Source: Gracilariopsis chorda (taxonomy: Eukaryota; Rhodophyta; Florideophyceae; Gracilariales; Gracilariaceae). From it: a stretch of 59,895 bases of DNA. The notes under the pieces are model-generated. The model saw only the letters and a list, made by a program, of their open reading frames with translations, was not told where the DNA came from and made no database searches. Position numbers and translations under genes: made by a program. Below, piece by piece: positions 1 to 10,807 of the stretch (within the stretch, counting starts at the first letter, position 1; each line of letters starts with the position of its first letter). Where the stretch lies: assembly GCA_003194525.1 (NCBI GenBank), contig NBIV01000358.1, forward strand, positions 1 to 59,895, in the 5' to 3' direction.

Positions 1-2699
1 CCGGTAACGGGTTCTCAGATTTATCTCGCGATGCGAGTAGTTCGTCAAAAATCAGCATCCTCGTCCCAGGTTTCTGGCCCAGCCTCGACGGCACATTCCG
101 GATCATCCGGGTCTATGGCCATGAAACATGGGACTTCATCATCCTCCGTTGGGAGTGCTTTCCCACTTGTGGGTAACCGCCACAGAGCGTCGGCTTGGGT
201 GTTCTGCGCCGCCCCTTTTATAAATGACTTGAAAGTCATATTCCGCGAGGCGGAGTCTCCAGCGCATGAGGCGTCCCGACGGGTCGGAGATATTCATCAA
301 CCACCTCAATGAGGAATGATCCGTGTACACGGTGAAGTGAACTCCCATAAGGTAGGGGCGCAGAGTGGTCATCGCCCATACGACGGCGAGGCACTCTTTT
401 CTCCGATACGGAGTAAGTTCCGCTCATGAACATTGAGCGAGCGCGACCAATAACCAATTGGAATGTCGTTCCCCCTCGGGGTGGTTTGAAAAAAGAGCAC
501 ACCCGACTTGGTAAGTCGCTCGAGTCTGTATCTACAGAGTATGACAACCCAAGTTTTGGGAGATGTAGGATTGGTGCTGATGTGACAGCCTCCTTTAAGG
601 AGTTAAAAGCTTCCGATTGCTCGGGCCGTAAATGTTCCCAGTTTTGGGGGGTTCCCCTTTCGCAACAGCGTGTTTAAGGGGCGCCGCAGTATCCGAAAAG
701 TTCGGGATAAACCGTCGATAGACGTTGAACAGCCCGAGAAAGGAGCGCAGTTCCGTTTGAGTACGGGGTTCTTTCGCCTCAACGAGGGATTTGACTCGAG
801 CTTTCTCGATCGCTAACCGTCCAGGACGGATAATGTGACCCAGATACTTCACAGTATCTGTGAAAAACTCGCATTTCCTCAACTTGAGGGTAATTCCTGC
901 ATCGCGGAGTACGGTCAGCACGTCTCTGACGTGAGTGAAATGGTCGTCCAACGAGTTGGAGAAGATGATAATATCGTCAAGGTAGACCAGACAGCTCCGC
1001 CACTTAAAGCGGTTGAGTAGAATATCTACTGCACGCTGAAAGGTGGCGGGGGCGTTGGTTAATCCAAATGGCATCCACTTGAAGCGGTACGTTCCTGCGT
1101 GGCAGGTGAATGCGGTTTTGTCGCGATCCTCCTGTCTGACAGGTACTTGCCAATATCCCAATTGGCATCGAGGGCCGTGAACACGGTGGCGTCTCCAAGG
1201 GAGTCAATATACTCGTCCATACGAGGGATGGGGTACGTGTCCCTAACAGTCACGGCATTGAGCCGGCGGTAGTCGACCCAGAACCTTCAGGTTCCGTCGG
1301 CCTTTAAAGCCAGTACAACTGGGGATGCCCAGGGTGATTGAGCGGGCTCAATCACACCTGTGCGGAGCATCTTGTCCACTTGGGACTGGTCCTCTTCCCG
1401 AGCTTTCGGACCTGCCCTGTAAGGGGGTTTTGCAACCGGTCGCGCACCGGGGATTAAATCGATCCGGTGTTCCGTTGCATTAATCTCGGCAAGCGAGCCA
1501 TCCCACATTGTGGTGAATTCCCGTAACATAGTACGGAGTTTGTCGCGGTGCGACTCTGGTACGTGGCTGAAGTCCAGCGCTTCAAGTGCTTTTTCCGGAT
1601 CAATCCGGTCGTTGCTCGATGTAGCATTGTCCTGTGGAACAGGTGTGGTTCGCAATTCCGAGTTACTCGGTATGTTCGACGCTGAAGTAGCCGTTTCCTC
1701 CCCCTCCTTAGACTTGACGTCTTCAGATTGCGGGGCGAACTACTCAGAAGAGGTGGTAACTCCGAGTACATCGGCGGCTGTCATCTTTGTTGGCAGCATT
1801 CCCATAGGATGGGGGGTTACACTCCCAATTACTTGGTGTTTGACCAGATACTGGGGGTGTTTGCCAAGGTTGGCAACCAATATCCGGAAAGGAACATCGG
1901 GGGAAATGGAGACAATTCCATTAGCCAGCGCCAGCTGGGATTTCTCGTACAACGAGGCGAGGGGTTGTATAAACCGAAGACCGTGTTGACGGGAATTTAC
2001 CTGCACCCAGACTTGGGACTCAGCCGGTATAGAAACCGAGGCAGCGACGCGGAGCTTGGTGGACTCGCGGGACGCGGGCGGTGGTTCCTGCGCAGCAGGG
2101 AGCGGAACTTGTTTCCGAGAGGACCGCTTTAGCGGGCGGCGAACGATTGGAACCGACGATCCGTCGTCAAGTTCTACACGCCTGAGGCGGGGCCTGATTG
2201 CGTCGACAAATCTGTCGCAGTAATCACATCCCAGTATCACTGGTGCTGCCAATGAACGGCAAACGATGAAGTCCAACTTCACCACAGAGGTACCAAGTCT
2301 CACGACGAGGTCCACTGTGCCCACCGTTTGTAACGGATTGTTGTTTGCATCCGAAATGTCGGGGACCGCGTCAGAGCGGATACGCGACCGCACAAGCGGG
2401 GGTAACAATGATTCCACAACAAAGTTGGGGCCTGCACCTGTATCCAGGACGGTGAGAAACCTCACCATAAACTGGGGGTCAAGGGCAAGGTCGGCATAGA
2501 CCTTATAATTGCGCTTGGCCAAGACCAAGACTCTACCGGGAATCCGGGGATTTTTACTCTGTATCCACGGGCGACGCAACACACCGAGGTGCGCAGAGTC
2601 CGCGTCAGCGGTGTCTTTCCTCGAGAGGACTTTCACCGAGGAGCGAGGCGAGGACGCCTCGGGCGCCAACAGCCTTGTTCTTGAGGACGCCTCTCCCAA
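1..2699 (-). pseudogene. pol of chromovirus copy A: protease, reverse transcriptase, RNase H (partial, frameshifted)
   Basis: Reading on the minus strand, an aspartic protease with an intact VLDTGAGPNFV site lies in the segment 2699-1740. The reverse transcriptase follows, with the fingers block at 1655-1287 and the palm motif YLDDIIIFSNS inside the frame 1161-595. RNase H and its tail (YTDHSSLRWLMN) lie in 372-139. The pieces fall in different frames, so several one-base indels have accumulated. The run of five C before the palm is intact here (GGGGG at about 1048-1052 on the plus strand), whereas copies B and C both have four and are frameshifted at that point. The first 240 bases are the acidic linker that precedes the integrase zinc domain. 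Confidence 0.93.
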
Positions 2700-2716
2700 A
2701 GGGGAGACTCCCCCAG

Positions 2717-4890
2717 TTAGTTTTCCGCCTTGGGCGGTGGGTTGGTTTCCTCGACAACGAGTGCTTCATCCCGTTGACGGGGGTTTCTATCCGCATAAGC
2801 GGGGGTTGCAACGGATGGTTGCGTGATCTCCCGAATCGGGGTGTATGAAGCTTGCCGCGCACGCGGGGCCTGTGGTAGGGCATGGGAAAAGTCCGTTTTA
2901 GCACGGAGGTAGGAAGCCGTTGGGACGGAACGTTTCTCCTCTGGAGTGAGGGCCTCATAATTTGCCACCACCTTGGCCATATCCTTCAGTGAACAAATAC
3001 ACTGAGGGGAGGTATGGCCATGGGCATAGCACAGGTGGCAAATGAGAGCCAATGCCGCAACACGCGGATTATTATTCCGAGTATCGGAGAAGCGAACCGC
3101 AGGGCGGGTGTCAGTTCATCCAGGCCGTTGATAACGGGATTGACCGTTTGAAAACGGGAGTCGTTGGGGTTGAACCGACTGTTACCACCGTACAAAACGG
3201 GGTCTTCCGTTCCCGTATCACGGGTCATCTCCGTCGTTGACGGCAAATCACTGGTGGGTATCGACACACCATCCCCCTGCACTAAATGCACGGTATCAAA
3301 TCCCTGTCCAGAGTTCCCATCTGCGGTGAGCGGGAGTGAGGAAGCTTCGCTTTCCAGCAACAACGCCTTGGCGGATTTAGACCGATTGTTCGGAGTTCTT
3401 GCACGAAGTGCATCACCTTCCGCTGGAGCGTGTTGGACCAGCTCGAGATAGGTGATCCTCCGCTTGTCCTCCCGATAACGGGTAACTAAACTCCGGATTG
3501 CCGGGTCAAGACCATCGATGAACATGGTACTGCGCTCCCCAGCGGGGTATACGTTACCACATCTGTGGAAAGCCTTGTTAAGGCGCACCGAGTAATCGGT
3601 CTCGGTCTCTCCAGCACGCTGGCGTGTATCTCGCAAAGCGACGATAGCCTGCTGAATAGCGGTGTTGGTGGCGTAGGAGCGCAGAAGATACTGCACAGCC
3701 TCCAGCCAGCAAGTAACTCCTCCCTCGGAGGCGCGAGAAGATCCTCTGACAGAGGTGTATTGGTCCTCCGCCACTCCCCGTAAGAAATACGGTAAAGCAA
3801 AATAGGCTTGTCCCTCATTCATGCCGAGGATATCGGCCTCCGCTACAAAGCGGGATAGGAAATCCAGTACTAGGACTGGGTCCTCTCCAGTAAAATACTG
3901 GTTGCGGAGCGAGAGCTGCATTCGCTTAATGCATTCTCGCACCTTTCTCGTACCACGGGGTGTACGTCCAAGTGACGAGTCTTCGAGCCGGTAGTACCGG
4001 TATGATAAAAGCTTCCGGTAATCCGGGTTTGTCGGTTTCAATTCCCGGAGACCGGGGTGTCTTCTCCCCTTCTGGCGGGTTCGGAGCACACCTTCAGTGG
4101 CCGATGACCGCTTCGAGCGGGAGGAGTAGCCTCGCTTCTCGTCCTACGAGTCGGAGTCCGAGGAGCTCGAGCTAACTGAATGGTTTCGAGATGAGTACGA
4201 CGATGTCGAAGAATCGGAGTCCGAATATTTTCGGTGGTGTTTCCGTCGATGACGGCGTTTCTTCTTCCCAGCAAGCTGGTCGTTGTGCGATGCCTCGTTT
4301 ACCGGATCATCCGGGGATGGTTTGTCCATGAGGACGAACTGCTCCAGCGTCTCCAGGCGGGCACCAATCCGATCAAATCGGGCTTTAACTACTTCGATGA
4401 AGGTGGCGGGTTGTCCCAAACTCTCCAACACGGAGTTGACGTCAGACCGTAAAATACGGAGTTCCTCGGCGACCTCCTTTACAGGGGTTGCCGAGATCAC
4501 CTCTTGGAGGGATTTTAGTTCCCCTACAAGGGTGTCATGGGCGGTCCACAGAGCGCGGACCTGGGATTCCAGGGAAGTCCCCTGGGGGGTGTTATCGCCC
4601 GTTCCACGGGGACTTGAAGCCGCGACAGCGGGAGCAGGCCGGGGTGCCTGGGGCACTGCGGCAACAGCCGGAGTCCATGCTGCATTCCCCTGCGGGGGTG
4701 ATAACGAGGGCAAAAGGAGGTTCCGGGGTTCCCGGCCGGGGGTATCATTCCGCGATGAAGCGGCGCCAGCACGGCTGGAACTTGTCCGTATAGGGATACG
4801 GGGTACGAACCGAACTTCGGAAGTGTCCGCGTTGTCGCGGGAGCGACTCCGCGTAACCACTGGCTCCGCATCGGAGGGATTTCTCGCCAT
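2717..4890 (-). pseudogene. gag of chromovirus copy A
   Basis: The ATG at 4890 starts a Gag of roughly 700 residues. In order it has a Ser/Arg- and Pro-rich N-terminus, a coiled-coil-like segment, a strongly basic stretch (KKKRRHRRKHHRKY) followed by a Ser/Asp run, a capsid-like region rich in aromatic residues, and one CCHC zinc knuckle (CHLCYAHGHTSPQC). It ends just before 2717. An in-frame TAG at about 4144 (GAG in copy B) and a one-base loss near 3170 break it. The following pol lies in another frame, so Gag and Pol are probably joined by frameshifting or made separately. Confidence 0.9.
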
Positions 4891-4974
4891 GAGAAAATAC
4901 CGTTACGACGGGAAACGATCACGGAACTTCCGGTAAATAAAAACAAACCTCGTAAGAGGGAAAACAAAAACCGA

Positions 4975-4992
4975 TTCTAGTTCGGGAGACCA
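4975..4992 (-). other. Primer binding site candidate, copy A
   Basis: Three bases after the LTR end the minus strand reads TGGTCTCCCGAACTAGAA. TGG pairs with a tRNA CCA end. The next 7+1 and 5 bases would match an acceptor stem and T stem, and the following AATCG resembles the complement of a T loop. The same site stands at the same spacing in copies B and C. It is not the common initiator-Met site, and I cannot name the tRNA. Confidence 0.5.
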
Positions 4993-4995
4993 CTT

Positions 4996-5820
4996 TGTGG
5001 TGCAATGCTCCAAAGGGGAAAAACACCGAAAGACGTTCGGGATCTTCCTCTCACGAGGTGAACCCAGTTGGGTAGAGCCCTCCCAGAGGTGTCACGGCGA
5101 AGCCGGTTTGTAAGACCAGGGACACCTGTCGCGACTCGCGCAGGGAGGTGAAGGCGAAGAATCGGTATCCGCGTGAGCGGGGTGTGATCCTCAGTAGAGG
5201 TATGTTTCCACGTAAGTGGGGGTGTGTGAGCGGATGCGCACACGAGGGCCGCGGACAGCGGGAGGTGCTACCCTAAAAAGGGGGAAAAGGAAGGGCGAAG
5301 AGGAGGAAGAGAGGGCGAAGTGAGTCGCGAGAGCGACGGGGATTAACGGCGATGCCGGTAACAATATCCCTATACAGGGCGAAACACGAATGCAATTGGA
5401 ACAATTATACTCCCAAGGATGGGTCCCTTTAGATGTGCAAGGGGGTTAGATGTCCCGTGGTTTACGGCGTTTCCCTCCAAGGAGGAGTAGAGTACGCGCG
5501 CAAGCGGCAACAACTAGAGCCAATTCCCCAGATTGGGGTCCCTTGTTGGGGAAGGTTTACTAGTGCGACGGCAGTGCGCCGTCGCACTAAGTACTAGCTT
5601 CCCAGAAATGGGTGTGAAAATAATAAATAATATTAACTAAAACACTCCACATTTCGTGGCAACATCCACTACTGTGGCCAACCGCCAATTGACCCAAAAC
5701 CGTGTCCCACGTGTCCATATCCACCATAGTGGGGTGTAGTTCATATACACACTACACAACCGATAATATCGGGAAAGCGTTCAAGTACCTAGAATCCCTC
5801 CCTGAGGGCGTTGCACTTCA
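4996..5820 (-). repeat. 5' LTR of chromovirus copy A (825 bp)
   Basis: On the minus strand it begins TGAAGTGCAACG and ends GCACCACA, the TG...CA form of an LTR. The same 825-bp block occurs at 16140-16964, 26878-27702 and 51297-52121. It is packed with short inverted repeats, for example CCCATCCTTGGG (5412-5423) and GCGACGGC/GCCGTCGC near 5577-5597. Confidence 0.93.
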
Positions 5821-5929
5821 AAGAGCACAGCCCGGTAACCTTCTTAATCATCAGATAAAATTCCAGTTTCCGTAATACTCCTCTCAATATTTTTCTTTTT
5901 CAAAGCAACTGCATGAAAAGTTTCAAAAT

Positions 5930-6752
5930 TGAAGTGCAACCGCTCGCGATGGCACTTAATCGCCATTTTGGGTATTCCGGGGTGTTGCTCATTCATGATT
6001 AGAGGGCATTCTTGTGCCGACGGATTGGATCGTGCACGTGGCAACGGCTTGGCCAGATGCGCCATAACAACGGAATCTGCGCATGCTACACGGGTACACC
6101 ACAGTAGTGGATAGCGGGCTAGATACAACTTATTTATTTATTTAGCTATTTCACTGGGTAGTCTACTGTACTAAGGTCAGCAGCGGCCGCCACTGCGCTT
6201 CAGTAAACTTCCCGGACAAGGGTGTTCTACTCCAAGAACTTGGCTCTGATGTCTCTTGCCTTCGGCGGTACTGAACTTCATTGCGGAGAGATATTCGTTT
6301 CACACGCCTCGCTCAACCCCCTTGCTCGGCTAATGCAGTCCATGGTTGGTATAATATTACCAACTGTTGTGGTTTTAGCCCGTGTATACGGTTAGTCTGG
6401 CCTTGCTGCTTTGTGCCCGACTCCCTCTCGTGAGTCGCACCCTTACTCCATTCTTTCTCCTTTTCCCTTTTTTCTTTTTTCTTTTTCCGTTTTTGGGCAG
6501 CTCCCATTGTCATGGCTCATACCGACTTACTGTCATGTGTGCGCCATTGTGTAGACAACTACCTCCTTTAGAGCGATCCCAAAAAAAGGCTTCTAATTTC
6601 CTTTGTACGCTTGTGGCGAAGAGTGACCTCGATTTTCAACCGACGCCGCAGTCGACTCACCCCTGGAAAGGCTCTTATACTGGATTAACCTCGTGAGAAG
6701 AAGATCCCGAACATCTACGGAGTTTTTTCCCGCTTGCATGCATTGCACTATA
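5930..6752 (+). repeat. Diverged solo LTR of a related chromovirus family
   Basis: The block starts TGAAGTGCAAC and follows the 825-bp LTR in order: CACAGTAGTGGAT, an AT-rich TTATTTATT tract, CAGTAAACTTCCC..ACAAGGG, TTGGCTCT, GAGTCGCAC followed by a pyrimidine run, CCTCGTGAG, GATCCCGAACATCT, and a terminal GCATTGCACTATA. The length (823 bp) matches. It is far more diverged than the other LTRs and no internal element is attached. It lies 109 bp from copy A in the opposite orientation. Several stems are kept at homologous places with changed sequence (see findings). I saw no clear 5-bp target duplication. Confidence 0.75.
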
Positions 6753-7767
6753 AGAAAGTCCCATTTACCACCATTTTTAATGACACTTAGCATCATAAAT
6801 AAAACAACATTCCCATAAACTGAAATTTGTTTCCACGGCCCGTTTTTTAGTTTTCAAGTATAAAATTCGACAAAAAATTTTAGACCTGTTGAAATTCTGG
6901 CTTAACAGAATTTGTTACTTGAAGAAGGGTTTCCAAATCTCTTTGCTAGTAAAAAGTGTCCAAGATTGGGTTTTGATAGCCCAAATCTTCCTCACTATGA
7001 AATGTGGCGGGAGTGCTGGGCGCAATGTCAAGTTTTCGCTTGCGTTGCAAGGTTGTCTCAGTTAGCATTCTTAGCGCTTTTGCAGCGTTAAACGTTGAAA
7101 TGTTGATTATGACGTTGGTTGGAGATAGGAATGTTTGTAAAAAACGTAGAAGAGTTGGTAAAGTTATGGTTTTTGTATTCTACTATGGTCTTTATGTGTT
7201 TCACTGCAGTTATGTAGTCTAACCCTATTGATAACATCTTTCAGTCGTAGTATTAGTTTTGCATAGGCCTCCGGTGCAGTTGCTTTTTCTAGCTGCGCAG
7301 ATACCGCCTCTGCCATAGGATGCACAGCAGTATCCTATGGCAGAGGGAGTATCTGCGCTCGACTCATTAATTTGCGCATACGTCCTACTGGATAACTTTC
7401 TACATGTCGACATGGACTACATCTTGTAAACCTATGGACATCACCTGAAAGATATGGGAATAGACTTGTTGTTCAACGTGTCAGTAATGAGTATGTACAG
7501 CTAGTACAACTACACACGCTCGGCGCAGTCTGTAAGCGTCGCAAAGGCTGGGATACCACATCAGTGATCCAGTGTGAGTGAACCAGTTGGCACCAAAGTG
7601 CAAAAGCGCATACACTGATTTTGATCCAAAACAGAGCCTTTTCATCTGGATGAAATGAGGCGTGTGTACGGGTTCGGCGACGCCACCCACCGCGCCGCAG
7701 ATCCCCTCCGCTCTCTCCTTCAAAGAAAGCACTCAAAAGCCACTTGGCGAAGGAAGGACACCATACG
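6753..7767 (+). other. Intergenic, no gene seen
   Basis: AT-rich spacer between the solo LTR and TIM8. No ORF here has recognisable protein character. The one notable structure is the 27-bp hairpin at 7295-7358. Confidence 0.6.
7295..7358 (+). repeat. Long near-perfect hairpin, 27-bp arms
   Basis: The arms at 7295-7321 and 7332-7358 pair over 27 positions with two adjacent mismatches, around a 10-nt loop. The outer stem is GCGCAGATAC and the inner stem CTCTGCCATAGGAT. It lies about 410 bp upstream of TIM8. It could be a small-RNA precursor or the remnant of a foldback element; the sequence does not decide. Confidence 0.85.
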
Positions 7768-8025
7768 ATGAATTCGTCTACAGATCCGCAGACCACCGCT
7801 GCTATGCAAGCATTCATCCAAGAAGAGAATCAGAAAGCCGCCGTACAACAGATCATTTCGAAGCTCACCGACACATGTTGGGATAAATGCATGGGAAAAC
7901 CGGGCAACAAGCTTTCTTCCTGGGAAACAGACTGCATTTCAAATTGCGCTGAACGATTCTTAGATACATCCATCTTCATTGTGCAGCGCATGGAAAAGCA
8001 GGCACAGTCAAGAAACGGAATATAA
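7768..8025 (+). CDS. TIM8: Mitochondrial small Tim chaperone, TIM8 type
   Basis: An 85-residue protein with the twin CX3C signature of small Tims: C37-x3-C41 (CWDKC) and C56-x3-C60 (CISNC), 14 residues apart. In this family each pair forms disulfides that join two helices into a hairpin. Tim8 works with Tim13 as a hexamer in the mitochondrial intermembrane space and passes hydrophobic precursors to the inner-membrane translocase. The motifs FIQEENQKA, CMGKPG, and ERFLDTSIFIVQRME favour Tim8 over Tim9, Tim10 or Tim13. The ATG at 7768 gives the normal family length with no extension, as expected for a protein imported by the Mia40 route. No intron is present. The gene is isolated between spacers. 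Confidence 0.93.
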   Translation: MNSSTDPQTTAAMQAFIQEENQKAAVQQIISKLTDTCWDKCMGKPGNKLSSWETDCISNCAERFLDTSIFIVQRMEKQAQSRNGI

Positions 8026-9627
8026 ATGTCAAACCTTGCCATGCTTCATCTGCGCTGCCCCTATGCAAGGCTTTTGGCTTGCTCCTTTTGTGCAGCTTAA
8101 CCACTCATTCCGTGCACTTCGCGTTTTATCTTCTTTGAAAGCTCCGAGCTTTCTCAACGTATCTTCAATTGCAGTCGCTTCTGAGCACCCCTTTTGTACC
8201 GTTTTGTTATTCGTTCGCTGCTTTGCGTGGCACAATTACCTACGCACAAGTGTGCGTAAGGGCTATGTTGTGTTCTCCCACACGGATTCACCTCGTCATT
8301 CCGGCTTCTATGTAATTCGTAAACCAAAAACTTTCCTCCACAATAACCCTGTAGATCCTCTATGCTACTTTGGTGTTACCGCACCACGCCATGCGATCAT
8401 TGCCGTGCGATCATCACTGCCATCCCGTATCGTTGTGGATACCCGATTGGAGTGCTAGATGCGTTTTGCTGTTCATCCATCTTGCATTCGTCGGCACAAA
8501 TCTCGTTTTTCCTGGCTTTGGCGAGACGCATTTTTATCGGTACGAGTACTCATAGATGATGTCTACGCTCTAACCTTAGTCTTTATGTTGCCTTTTCCGC
8601 AGCTATTGCCTGTCTGCCCTGTGGAAAGCTTCCGTGCTAATACAGAAAATTGATCTACTTGGTATCTTTGCTTGATGTGTATTCGAGTATTGCGTAACTA
8701 TGTATTCAATCCTTGTTGCTGATTTGTGTTCGCGGGTACGCGATACGCGCGTAAAACGTCAGCTGACAGACTATCAGTACGAATTTGCAGTTCATGCTCT
8801 CGCAGGAAGCTGTGAGTTACGACCGGTCAGTAACATACCTCCTGTTGCGCAGCGACGAAAAGTGCCCTGGAGAGTGAAAGCTCTGCACCGTTTCTTTCCA
8901 CTTGGAAGTCCTGGAGGGCGTTGATGTATCAGATATGGGTGTACCGATGTAGTAAATGCGTTGAGAAGAGCTCGTATCGACGAACAGATTTCATTGAAGA
9001 GAGCTTTCTTACCAATCATCTGTTCGCATAGCCAACGGCAACCATGACTCTTGAGACATGCGTGTTTCGAATGTCGATTATCAAACTTTGATGTTCTCGT
9101 TCGATCTTACTGAGCAATAAAAGGTTCGTAGTATTGCTGTTACGGTAAAAGACTCACTGTAGCTCCCAGCCAATTTTTGACATCCAGTTACTCTTGATAA
9201 AGAGCAAGGCATTCGGTTTGGGTATACCAGGTACACAATCTATGCGCAAACAGGGCTGCGGCGTCGCTTTTCACTTGACATATCTGCGACTTGGCCGAAA
9301 TCGAGCAGTGCTTTTCAAGAAGATATAACACGTGAGGGTAACTACGTTTTGGTCAAAGCTAAGGGAAAACAAATTTATTCGCGTTTCTGTATACTTCTTT
9401 GGACTTGCCGCGATCTCCAGGCGTGAGCCATATGGTCCGCCGTCATCGACCAGTTCATAACTTATGCGCATTACTTTCGTTGCGTGCCAAGGAGTACCTG
9501 CACAGAAAGAAGCGCGAAATCGTATGGTATTCTGGGCTGATTGATAGATTCAATGGAGTGTCCAGACTCGTGCGGCACGTACGGGTTGAGCAAAAGTAAA
9601 AGTAATTTGATGGTCAGCTTTATACGA
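8026..9627 (+). other. Intergenic 1.6 kb, no gene seen
   Basis: Open frames exist (for example 7979-8458) but lack domain character and overlap the TIM8 3' end. I found no tRNA, rRNA or transposon hallmark. It must contain the 3' ends of TIM8 and, on the opposite strand, of the uL15c gene. Confidence 0.5.
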
Positions 9628-10401
9628 TTATGCCTCTTCTGTGTCAGAGCTTTCCTCATCTGCAGCGACAGGTTGTTCCTCAACATCATCATTTTCGTCA
9701 TCATCATCAAGAACAATATCCTTTCCAGTAGTAGGAGAAATAAGGACGCACGTTCCGCCGGCGCCTTCAATAGCCTCGACGGCCGAAGTAGTGAAGGCGT
9801 GTGCCTTAACGGTAAGATTCTGAACGGTGAGTTCGGCGCCACCAACAACCTTATAAATCTTGCGCTTTTGTTTAGTGACAATTCCCTTTTCCTTCATGCC
9901 TTCAAAGGTGACAATTTCACCTTCCTCACATCCGTTAAGATGCTCGATTTTAAGCAGTGCATATTCGGTCTTCTTATGCCCCGGGCCCGTAGGTCGACCG
10001 ACAAACTTTGGAATACGTCTATAAAGCGGAGTTTGTCCGCCTTCAAAACCAGGACGAACGGAGCGACCCGATCGACTTTTCTGACCGCGCATACCAAAAC
10101 CGCAACGCGCACCCTGTCCAGCGGCATCGCCACGTCCCTTGCGTTTCTTTCTGTGGCGCGAACCGGGCGCGGGACGCAAGTTGGTGAACTTGAAAATTCC
10201 ATCATCCTCCTCTGGCAGCTTGTTGTAATCGGGGTCCTGTCTTTTCTTCCAGTCGAAGATCTTGGCGGTGGGGGAGACGCGGGAGGCGGGACGGGCGGTT
10301 GCGGGCGGACGCGTTGGAAGACGGCATGTGGACGGGCGTAAACCGATGTAAGTGGGGTGCTTCGGTGCGCGGCCTAGCGGCGCGACAAAGGTGGGTTGCA
10401 T
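9628..10401 (-). CDS. RPL15: Plastid ribosomal protein uL15 (nuclear-encoded)
   Basis: A 257-residue member of the bacterial/plastid uL15 family, a component of the large ribosomal subunit near the central protuberance. The diagnostic block is at about residues 70-122: LRPAPGSRHRKKRKGRGDAAGQG, then CGFGMRGQKSRSG, then GFEGGQTPLYRRIPK. CGFGMRGQKSRSG..GFEGGQTPLYRR is typical of the plastid rather than the mitochondrial or cytosolic protein. The first 65 or so residues are rich in Arg, Pro, Ser and Thr with few acids, consistent with a plastid transit peptide. Unusual is a 30-residue acidic C-terminal tail (DDDDENDD..EESSDTEEA). It diverges from the eL28 gene 406 bp away. Confidence 0.92.
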   Translation of the reverse strand: MQPTFVAPLGRAPKHPTYIGLRPSTCRLPTRPPATARPASRVSPTAKIFDWKKRQDPDYNKLPEEDDGIFKFTNLRPAPGSRHRKKRKGRGDAAGQGARCGFGMRGQKSRSGRSVRPGFEGGQTPLYRRIPKFVGRPTGPGHKKTEYALLKIEHLNGCEEGEIVTFEGMKEKGIVTKQKRKIYKVVGGAELTVQNLTVKAHAFTTSAVEAIEGAGGTCVLISPTTGKDIVLDDDDENDDVEEQPVAADEESSDTEEA

Positions 10402-10807
10402 GGCTTGGAGGGTCGTTTTGGGAGGGGTGAGTGTTGCGTGGAGTGAGACGACGACGCGACGACGATGACGGGGGAATGTTCAAAGAAAGGAGACGGAGAA
10501 GGCGCAATTACCGCACGTTGAGTGCTGCCGAGAGTGGTGAGCTCAGAAACGGGAGCCGACCCAAATGTGCCGAGATTCCGATCTGCACGCTGCATAACGC
10601 TCCACGGCTTGATCCAAATTTCTTATTTTCTTACACGTGGTACAGCGGCTGCCGGGCGGCGGTCGGCGACGGGGAGTGCATTGACTGCATGCCCCCCGCG
10701 TCCACCTCTGCGCCGATCGTCACGGCCGTCTTCTCCCACAAGACACCCCGTCAATCCCCCTTCTACCGCGATTCACACCAGTCGTCGCCGCCGTTACCCC
10801 TTCAACC
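10402..10807. promoter_or_regulatory. Shared divergent promoter region, uL15c / eL28
   Basis: The start codons of a plastid-ribosome gene (leftward) and a cytosolic-ribosome gene (rightward) are 406 bp apart with nothing between, so both promoters must lie here. The eL28 side is C/T-rich. I saw no clear TATA box. Coordinated control of the two ribosomes is an inference from the arrangement. Confidence 0.6.

Larger units (their letters stand above)
1..5820 (-). mobile_element. Chromovirus (Ty3/gypsy) copy A, truncated by the window
   Basis: This is an LTR retrotransposon read on the minus strand, from its 5' LTR (5820 to 4996) through gag and pol to the window edge. The edge falls in the linker between RNase H and integrase, judged by alignment with copy B. 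Its order (LTR, primer site, gag with one zinc knuckle, protease, RT, RNase H) matches copies B and C, which are clearly the same family. Single-base indels and nonsense codons break it, so it is not autonomous as it stands. Its RT core is in better condition than in B or C. The 3' LTR lies outside the window, so its target duplication cannot be checked. Confidence 0.95.

Noticed and set aside
5844..6128. 94-codon minus-strand ORF
   Set aside because: Lies across the edge of the diverged solo LTR, which explains the sequence better.
7979..8458. 159-codon plus-strand ORF after TIM8
   Set aside because: It overlaps the TIM8 end in another frame, has no domain character and no plausible start context.
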